Of a stretch of 5,369 nt of DNA, positions 1 to 5,369 are shown one piece after another. Numbering within the stretch: position 1 is the stretch's first letter; every line of letters begins with the position of its first letter. Location: the NCBI GenBank assembly GCA_013203545.1, contig JABMQA010001399.1, forward strand, positions 1 through 5,369, given 5' to 3'. The stretch comes from Bacteroidota bacterium (GTDB lineage Bacteria; Bacteroidota; Bacteroidia; Bacteroidales; 4484-276). The notes under the pieces are model-generated. The model was not told the origin of the DNA. It ran no database searches and was given only the letters and a program-made list of their open reading frames with translations. Both the position numbers and the translations under genes were made by a program.

Positions 1-121
1 ACTATGGGATTCCCGTCATCATGGCTCCCTGGGGACTTGTGGATGGTTCCACGCACCCGTTAGGTTTACTACTTGCCCGGCACACCATTAGCAAAACCCA
101 TACTGAGTTATTTGGCTTTAG

Positions 122-296
122 ATAGTATTAATCCGAAATCGTTTCGTGAAACAACCCGGTACGGGTTGGGCTATTGTAGTAAAAGACAGGCTTGTGCGGG
201 GCAGAAAAACCCGGTACGGGTTTCGGTATCCGAATGTAGTATTGATTGTAAAATACCACAACCCGTACCAGCTTACTGATAAAACCGTGGGTTGTG
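122..296. repeat. Cluster of short palindromic repeats (core AACCCG-GTA-CGGGTT)
   Basis: The 15-base core AACCCGGTACGGGTT occurs exactly at 153-167 and 208-222. Each copy extends by one pair to a 7-bp stem with a GTA loop (152-168 and 207-223). The flanks are partly shared: ATCCGAA lies at 131-137 and 228-234, and TGTAGTA follows each core (175-181 and 235-241). A partial copy in opposite orientation, AACCCGTACC, lies at 260-269. The arms CACAACCC (257-264) and GGGTTGTG (289-296) could also pair across a 24-base loop. Spacing is irregular and there are only two full copies, so this is not a CRISPR array. A small repetitive extragenic or MITE-like element is possible. Confidence 0.6.
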
Positions 297-312
297 CTTG
301 TGTTAATTGACT

Positions 313-350
313 CAAATCTGCCAGAGGTAGGACAATCCTACACTGATTTG
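313..350. terminator. Weak hairpin past the end of the operon, possible terminator
   Basis: An inner stem GTAGGA-CAA-TCCTAC (327-341) lies inside outer arms CAAATC (313-318) and GATTTG (345-350), with an unequal internal loop. It starts about 35 bases past the stop of the beta-helix gene in the direction of transcription. No U-tract follows on the minus strand, so it is not a standard intrinsic terminator; it may only protect the mRNA 3' end or mean nothing. Confidence 0.3.
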
Positions 351-385
351 TTAAAACAAGAATGGGGTGGGATTTTCAACTAAAA

Positions 386-2221
386 CTACCTTTTTTTCAC
401 CACCGATTCTACAACAGAGGATGTACCATTGCTAATGCGTATTTTGTAAATGCCTGCTCCCTGCGGCAATGATAATTGAATTTGGTTTTTGCTTTCTGCC
501 TCAACATTGTGTTGTTCTGTGTTTATTACCTTCCCTGCGCCATTGATAATCTGCACTGATATTTTGCCCTGATATTTGCAAAAACATTCTGCCGTTACAT
601 TATCTATGGTCGGATTGGGATAACAGGAAATGAGTTTTAAGTTTTCCTCTTTCCGGGTTTGCAAATTGATGGAGGTAGTGATGCCGTTTAATGGCCTGCC
701 AAGAAGCAAATATGCACCAAACTCAACAGGTGTATGTGGAAGGTTGGGATCAGGCACGATCCCTGACATCTGAGCATATACTGTCTGATTGACGGGCAAC
801 TCAATTTCAGCACCGGAATAGACGCCTTGTGCTACCGGAGCGCCAAATAGATTTTCCACATCATAAATATAAAAGGCACTTTCGCTATTCAGCACTTCGG
901 ACAAATCAACAGATACACTATTCAAACCCTCATGGTTGATTACAGCTATATGGGCTCTCCCGGGTTCATGTTCGTTAGGAAAAACTTTTAAAACGTTTGT
1001 ATTGGGTTTAACAGTCGAAAATGTACAGTTACTGGTCAATGTAGGGAATGCAGATTGATATTGATCCCAGGTATAAAAAGTGGTGACCAGCGTGCTCTCA
1101 TCATAGCTTCTAAAACGTCCGTCCTCGGGGTAATAGAAGTAATTATTGTTGGATGACCAATTGGACAGGTCGCCATTTGGGAAGGCTATTTGCATGGGAA
1201 AGTCGCCGCCATGAGGTACAACTATATTGTTGTTAATGATTCCAAAATCCCACCAGCGGATATCAATACCTGCACTACCACCGAACACATAATTATTGAC
1301 AAGCTGAAAATTATCATTGGGATTAAACTGTCCAACCAGGATACCTGGACCGCTGCTCATGTCACCCCGGAAATAGGTGATATTGCCGTCAATGACCAGA
1401 TCATCAATGATTGTTCTGCCGCCGTAACAATTGATGTTGCGCTGCTGGGTTCCCTGACCGGTTGGCATACCGGCATTGAATACAATGTTATTTTCAACAG
1501 TCACATCCTGAAGTAAGGAGTTTGACGACCCGTAAATATTCATTCCCATATGAAAGGCACTGAAAAACACATTATTCTTTATCAATTTAGAACCTCTTGA
1601 ACCCGTGTTCTGAATATACGCACAATGCCCTTCACCTCTGTCTTCACCCATCGAACCCACATTAAATACAATATTCCCTGAGGCTTCCAGATCGCTGGCA
1701 TTTTTCCAAAGACCCATTCCTACACCTGAAATATCGTGAACAATGCAATTGATGATCTTATACCCAAAACCCCTGTCACTAACACCTGTGCCTGCAGCAT
1801 AAATTCCTCCGATATCGTATGGGTTCCGGGGCATTCTGTTTTGAGGTTCGCCCCTTACGATTAAATCCCTGATGGTAACAAAATTACTTTCTTCAATGTA
1901 GATCACATTTCCCTCACTGGTGGATCCGGTGCCTTCCAATACCACTATCTCCCGGTCATAGGGCATGATGACAACTGGCGCAGCTTCTTCTCCATACTGT
2001 TCAACAACAAAAAAGCCCCGGTAAACACCTTCATGAATAAATATGGTATCTCCGGGCAACACACCATCAGGGTTATCCAGTCCGGTGACGATATCCCAGG
2101 GGCTTTGGATACTCCCCTCACCAGATGGACTGCCATCTACTGTAACATGCCAATTGGTTTGCGCACCAGTAAAACCAAATACCAATAAAAACCAAAGTGT
2201 TGCTATTTGCTTTTGATACAT
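386..2221 (-). CDS. Secreted right-handed parallel beta-helix protein with T9SS type A sorting domain
   Basis: The 611-residue protein starts with a signal peptide (MYQKQ, then a hydrophobic core, likely cut near FTGA|QT at residue 20), which supports the start at 2221. Residues about 22-100 match the N-terminal pattern of secreted beta-helix proteins (WHVTVDGS, then PGDTIFIHEGVYRG, then a strand ending VVLEG). Residues about 104-340 show repeated N-rich turns between short hydrophobic strands (IINCIVHD, ASGNIVFN, IKNNVFF, VENNIVFN, IDGNITYF, INNNIVV), as in pectate-lyase-like solenoids. A distinctive stretch DRGEGHCAYIQN lies at 194-205. Residues about 405-490 look like a separate beta-sandwich. 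The tail (about 527-611, CYPNPTID, ending VVKKR) is a T9SS type A signal, so export through the outer membrane is expected. The gene follows the amylase gene closely. The fold is well supported. Lyase, hydrolase or binding function cannot be chosen, and no catalytic residues can be assigned by eye. Confidence 0.93.
   Translation of the reverse strand: MYQKQIATLWFLLVFGFTGAQTNWHVTVDGSPSGEGSIQSPWDIVTGLDNPDGVLPGDTIFIHEGVYRGFFVVEQYGEEAAPVVIMPYDREIVVLEGTGSTSEGNVIYIEESNFVTIRDLIVRGEPQNRMPRNPYDIGGIYAAGTGVSDRGFGYKIINCIVHDISGVGMGLWKNASDLEASGNIVFNVGSMGEDRGEGHCAYIQNTGSRGSKLIKNNVFFSAFHMGMNIYGSSNSLLQDVTVENNIVFNAGMPTGQGTQQRNINCYGGRTIIDDLVIDGNITYFRGDMSSGPGILVGQFNPNDNFQLVNNYVFGGSAGIDIRWWDFGIINNNIVVPHGGDFPMQIAFPNGDLSNWSSNNNYFYYPEDGRFRSYDESTLVTTFYTWDQYQSAFPTLTSNCTFSTVKPNTNVLKVFPNEHEPGRAHIAVINHEGLNSVSVDLSEVLNSESAFYIYDVENLFGAPVAQGVYSGAEIELPVNQTVYAQMSGIVPDPNLPHTPVEFGAYLLLGRPLNGITTSINLQTRKEENLKLISCYPNPTIDNVTAECFCKYQGKISVQIINGAGKVINTEQHNVEAESKNQIQLSLPQGAGIYKIRISNGTSSVVESVVKKR
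389..643 (-). other. T9SS type A C-terminal sorting domain of the beta-helix protein
   Basis: Residues about 527-611 contain CYPNPTIDNV, then ISVQIINGAGKVI, then SLPQGAGIYKIRIS, and the basic end VVKKR, the same layout as the amylase tail but clearly diverged from it. It carries three cysteines (533, 546 and 548), which is uncommon for this domain. Confidence 0.88.
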
Positions 2222-2239
2222 GTTTTTATAGATTTCCTA
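2222..2239 (-). other. Short operon junction between amylase and beta-helix genes
   Basis: The amylase stop codon (TAG, 2239-2237) is followed by only 15 bases, reading GAAATCTATAAAAAC, before the ATG at 2221. There is no room for an independent promoter and terminator, so co-transcription is the simplest reading. No purine-rich Shine-Dalgarno sequence sits at normal spacing; the leader is A/T-rich just before the ATG, as is common in Bacteroidota. The only AGGA-like stretch overlaps the stop codon and is rather far from the ATG. Confidence 0.6.
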
Positions 2240-5200
2240 CATCTTCACAATCTTTCCTCTATAAGTCCTGCCATTGCTATTGACCCTGTAGAAATAAAAT
2301 CCCGGTTGGAATGCCGAAAGATCAACAATAGCTGAACCACTCAACTCGGTTGACAGGCACAACTTCCCCTTGCTGTCATACAAAGCAATATGGCCCATCT
2401 CACCAAAATTGCTAAAATTAATAATGTCATTTACCGGATTCGGGAAAACCTGTGGTGTGGAATATACCGTATTCTCAACACCCAATGATCCCTGATTTTT
2501 GATGAAGTAGTCCAGGTTATCAGCAATAAAACCATTTAACATTTCACCTGGTGTTCCGGTACCTTTGGTGCTTCCGTCAGCGCTCCGGAATACCGCTGCA
2601 ACCCAATAGGGAAAATCGCCATTGGCCAGGCCATAATATTCCTTTGGTGTAAGCGTGATTTCCCAGACATCATCTTCTCCGGCTGCTTTTGTCATCTCAC
2701 CCACGCCATCATCTTCACCCCAGTTTCCTACGGCGAAATCCCATGAAGAACTCTGTGGGTTTTCCGTATCAATAATGCATACGCTGCTATGCAAATACAC
2801 TTTTTCGGCACCAATCAACTCACCGTTTCCTGCTATAGCATTAAACCTGATGGTGATTTGGGAATTCCCGTTGAAGCCATCCGGATCAATAACCACGATG
2901 GGCTCCGAAGATCCAACGCGGGTATAAATCATGCTGTTGCGGAAGCCCATACCTACATTTTCGTTGGGGCCATCCCTGAAATACATGCCTATTTTAAATA
3001 TTTCATCTTCCGGATTGCTTGCATAGTAGGCTACCGGACTAAGTGTAATCGACCAGCGGTCGTTGCCAATGCTGGTCATCAGTCCGATGCCATCGTCCAG
3101 TCCTGTACCTACAATGTTGGTAAGTGTAGTGCTGTCGGGGTGGGTTGTAACAATGCCCGAATGCATGTACACTTTTTCGGCACCCATCAGGCCGTTTGTT
3201 CCATTGCTGCTGGCTTTGGCAGCGTCAAATATAATTGTTATGGTGTCACTTTTTGTGAATGAAGCTGGTGTGATCTCAACAGGACTTGAAAAAACCTCCA
3301 CAACACCCGGCATCCCTTCCGATAATCTTTCGGTGGTAAAAATGTGCCATTCGCCGGCATCCAATTCAATGTTTGCATTTGGGTCGGTAACCTCAATGGA
3401 ATCACCTGAAAAATAATTGTACCATTTACCGGCCTGCGAAAATGAAGGATCAATTTCATTGGTTTCAAGCCCGAAGTTTCCGATCAGGCACAGGTCAATA
3501 TTTTCCGTATTGTAGCTGAGCCTGCGGGTAGCGCCGGACGTTTTATGGTTCGTTGTAGCTGAGGCCAGCAGCTCCGGGCCTGTCTTTTCCCTCACATCCA
3601 AAATGCCACAATATGCATCATAAATATATTGCCTTAACCAGTCTTCGTAGTATCCAAGGCTGCCTGCACCCCAGGGCAAAGGCTTGCGCCCAATCCTGCC
3701 ATTGAAGTCGATGTGAATATCATAACCGAGTTCATCAAACTGCCACATCATTTTTGGCCCTGGGTAGAGGAAGGCAAAAGCGGCTGTCATTTTAACCCGT
3801 TCGTACATTACAAGCGGATTCTTCACGCTGTAGGAACCATTGGACAATCCCTCAGAAAGTGCAGCCTCGGCTACCCGGCGTTCATCATGGCTGTCGAAGT
3901 AGGAAACATGTGTCTGGTCATCCATATTGGCAAAACTTCCCGTAAGGGATCCGGTAATGGCGGGCACATAATCGTAGCTCCGGTTTCTCCACATAACCAT
4001 TCCCAATTCGCCCAGAATATTCTCTTCACTGGATGTTCCCCAGTGCTCAAGAATGACGTATGCTTCGGGATCCACATCCCAAATCTGTGTTGCCATCCTG
4101 TCAAGAATATCAATCCTCGACTGGTCAAATCCGTTGATATTACCTCCCGGGGCATAGTTGGTAAAGCCCTTTGTAAAATCAAACCTGAAGCCATCAAAAT
4201 GATACTCCTGAACCCAGTACCTGTTAACACTATCAATAAAAGCCTTTGTGTACGGGCTCTCATGGTTAAAATCATACCCCCACTGGTACTGCCCCACATA
4301 CTCCTCGTTGAACCATGGATTGTCAGGTGACGGCTTGCCGGTGCTGTTGTCGAAATACATTTTCAGCATGGCATTCTGCCCGTAAGCGTGGTTCAGAACC
4401 ATGTCGATGATCACGGCAAGCCCCATCTGGTGTGCTGTCTCGATGAGATGCTTCAGGTCATTCTTTGGCCCGTAGTATTTATCCGGCGCAAAATAGTAGG
4501 ATGGATTGTATCCCCATGAGTCGTTACCTTCAAACTCATTCACCGGCATAATCTCAATGGCATTTATGCCAAGTCGTTTTAGAAAATCGAGGGTATCGGT
4601 TAAGGTGGCCCAGTTGTGCATACCGACAAAATCGCGCATCAGCAATTCGTAAATAACCAGATGATCTATTGATGGCCTTTCCCAGCTATTCTCCGAATCA
4701 GCCCATTCATAGCTTTCCTGACCGGTTTGCAGCACTGTTGCAATTCCATAATTCTTGTAAGAATATTCAGGCAGGTTAGGATACACCTCTTCTTCGATGT
4801 AGGGATCATTCCACGGGTCGGCCACCTTGTCGGCATAGGGATCACCAACTTTTACAATGCCCTCCACCCAATACTGAAAAACATATTCCGTTTGGGGAAT
4901 GAGATTTTCCACAGTCAACCAGAAGTACTCGCCATCTGGTGTCTGTTTCATCTGGTAATCGTCCAGCGCAAGCCATTCGGTGAAATCACCCACCACATAA
5001 ACAAATTCTTTTCCGGGGGCATTCAGAACAAGAATGACCTGGGTTAGATCCTCGGTGAAGTTAATCCCCTGCTTTATCCCTGCCGGCAAAGCAGCAATTT
5101 CTGTTGGCTGAACAACCACTGCATTATGCGATTTCACTGTTTCCAGCATTTCCTCGTCGATGGTGGCGGTTACTTTGATGGAAAGGGCTGTGGTTGAAAC

Positions 5201-5369
5201 CGGCAAATAGTCATACGAAATGGTTGTTCCCGAATTTACACTGGCCACTTCTACAAACCCACTGCCTTCGTCCAGCCATATTTTCATTGAAGTTACATCG
5301 GATGATGCGGATGCCATTACAGGAAGAGCCTCTCCCGGAGAAAGGTAACTGTCTTCCGTTGTGGGTGAG
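2237..5369 (-). CDS. Secreted GH13 alpha-amylase-family glycoside hydrolase with T9SS sorting domain (5' end outside window)
   Basis: This is a multidomain enzyme predicted to cleave or rearrange alpha-1,4-glucan outside the cell. Residues are numbered from the Met at 5317, but the frame is open to the window edge (17 more codons, SPTTEDSYLSPGEALPV), so that Met is internal and the signal peptide is missing. Domains in order: Ig-like strand region (to about 75); CBM48-like E-set (about 91-180, GDFTEW and DPYADKVADPWND); GH13 barrel (about 215-575); all-beta C domain (about 580-662); two tandem accessory modules (about 680-800 and 806-940); T9SS type A tail (about 944-1026, VFPNPVND, ending KIVKM). 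GH13 motifs seen: MPVNEF (257-262), DMVLNH (305-310), GFRFD with nucleophile D380, ILEHWG with acid/base E424, and DSHDER with D478. All three catalytic acids are present, so activity is expected. The gene is first of two, 15 bases before the beta-helix gene. The GH13 call is firm; the exact reaction (alpha-amylase or a related transglycosidase) is inferred. Confidence 0.95.
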   Translation of the reverse strand, partial: SPTTEDSYLSPGEALPVMASASSDVTSMKIWLDEGSGFVEVASVNSGTTISYDYLPVSTTALSIKVTATIDEEMLETVKSHNAVVVQPTEIAALPAGIKQGINFTEDLTQVILVLNAPGKEFVYVVGDFTEWLALDDYQMKQTPDGEYFWLTVENLIPQTEYVFQYWVEGIVKVGDPYADKVADPWNDPYIEEEVYPNLPEYSYKNYGIATVLQTGQESYEWADSENSWERPSIDHLVIYELLMRDFVGMHNWATLTDTLDFLKRLGINAIEIMPVNEFEGNDSWGYNPSYYFAPDKYYGPKNDLKHLIETAHQMGLAVIIDMVLNHAYGQNAMLKMYFDNSTGKPSPDNPWFNEEYVGQYQWGYDFNHESPYTKAFIDSVNRYWVQEYHFDGFRFDFTKGFTNYAPGGNINGFDQSRIDILDRMATQIWDVDPEAYVILEHWGTSSEENILGELGMVMWRNRSYDYVPAITGSLTGSFANMDDQTHVSYFDSHDERRVAEAALSEGLSNGSYSVKNPLVMYERVKMTAAFAFLYPGPKMMWQFDELGYDIHIDFNGRIGRKPLPWGAGSLGYYEDWLRQYIYDAYCGILDVREKTGPELLASATTNHKTSGATRRLSYNTENIDLCLIGNFGLETNEIDPSFSQAGKWYNYFSGDSIEVTDPNANIELDAGEWHIFTTERLSEGMPGVVEVFSSPVEITPASFTKSDTITIIFDAAKASSNGTNGLMGAEKVYMHSGIVTTHPDSTTLTNIVGTGLDDGIGLMTSIGNDRWSITLSPVAYYASNPEDEIFKIGMYFRDGPNENVGMGFRNSMIYTRVGSSEPIVVIDPDGFNGNSQITIRFNAIAGNGELIGAEKVYLHSSVCIIDTENPQSSSWDFAVGNWGEDDGVGEMTKAAGEDDVWEITLTPKEYYGLANGDFPYWVAAVFRSADGSTKGTGTPGEMLNGFIADNLDYFIKNQGSLGVENTVYSTPQVFPNPVNDIINFSNFGEMGHIALYDSKGKLCLSTELSGSAIVDLSAFQPGFYFYRVNSNGRTYRGKIVKM
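2240..2488 (-). other. T9SS type A C-terminal sorting domain of the amylase
   Basis: The last 83 or so residues follow the usual pattern: a VFPNPVND entry motif, a strand IALYDSKGK, then AIVDLSAFQPGFYFYRV, and a basic end RGKIVKM. In the family this domain directs passage across the outer membrane by the type IX system and is normally removed when the cargo is released or attached to the surface. Confidence 0.9.
2498..3280 (-). repeat. Two tandem accessory modules inside the amylase gene
   Basis: Residues about 680-800 and 806-940 of the amylase are two copies of one domain. Matching blocks are ITIIFDAA / ITIRFNAI, GAEKVYMHS / GAEKVYLHS, LDDGIGLMT / EDDGVGEMT, RWSITLSPVAYYA / VWEITLTPKEYYG and MYFRDG / AVFRSADG. 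At DNA level the copies share an identical 17-base block (TACACTTTTTCGGCACC on the + strand) at 2796-2812 and 3168-3184, exactly 124 codons apart. From memory, similar modules occur in other Bacteroidota amylases; a glucan-binding role is inferred, not shown. Confidence 0.8.

Larger units (their letters stand above)
1..385. other. Region without a supported gene
   Basis: No reading frame here is convincing. A + strand frame open from the left edge to the TAG at 123-125 could be the tail of a gene entering from the left, but it shows no recognised motif and 40 open codons can occur by chance. The short frames at 73-279 (+) and 118-315 (-) run through the palindromic repeat cluster and look incidental. 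The rest is the repeat cluster and the hairpin described separately, with no tRNA or rRNA seen. Confidence 0.5.

Noticed and set aside
45..80. Integron attC-like core (GTTAGGT near 59-65)
   Set aside because: No matching RYYYAAC partner is found at a suitable distance and there is no cassette structure.
122..296. CRISPR array
   Set aside because: There are only two full copies of the core, at irregular spacing with related flanks rather than unique spacers, and no cas gene is present.
73..315. Short reading frames on both strands (68 and 65 residues) in the left region
   Set aside because: They run through the palindromic repeat cluster, overlap each other on opposite strands and show no recognisable motif or start signal.
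1190..1516. A 108-residue + strand frame inside the beta-helix gene
   Set aside because: It is antisense to a gene with a clear signal peptide, solenoid and T9SS tail; the open frame is a by-product of the repetitive N-rich coding pattern.
3713..4330. A 205-residue + strand frame opposite the GH13 domain
   Set aside because: The opposite strand encodes intact catalytic motifs in this stretch, and the + strand product has no signal or domain pattern.

Overview
The window looks like a piece of a Bacteroidota genome. Both real genes encode secreted proteins that end in a type IX secretion system (T9SS) type A C-terminal sorting domain, a system essentially confined to that phylum. The junction between the two genes is A/T-rich with no convincing Shine-Dalgarno sequence, which also fits. 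Genus cannot be fixed from the sequence.

Layout, left to right on the + strand. Bases 1-385 hold no convincing gene. They contain a small cluster of palindromic repeats built on the core AACCCG-GTA-CGGGTT (about 122-296), then a weaker hairpin (313-350) just past the end of the operon. Bases 386-2221 (minus strand) encode a 611-residue right-handed parallel beta-helix protein with a signal peptide and a T9SS tail. Bases 2237-5369 (minus strand) encode a large multidomain GH13 alpha-amylase-family enzyme, also with a T9SS tail. Its 5' end lies beyond the right edge of the window. The Met codon at 5317 is internal, because the frame stays open to the edge and reads like domain sequence.

Transcription runs right to left: amylase first, then the beta-helix protein after a 15-base gap, so the two are very probably one transcription unit. 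Together they suggest a secreted or surface-attached carbohydrate-processing pair. The GH13 enzyme would act on alpha-glucan outside the cell, helped by two tandem C-terminal modules. The beta-helix partner is of a type common among polysaccharide-binding or polysaccharide-cleaving proteins, but its substrate is not visible. No SusC/SusD, regulator, mobile element gene, tRNA, rRNA or CRISPR array is seen. I see no clearly new system. The less ordinary points are the repeat cluster, the C-terminal tandem placement of the amylase accessory modules, and the pairing of the two T9SS cargo proteins.
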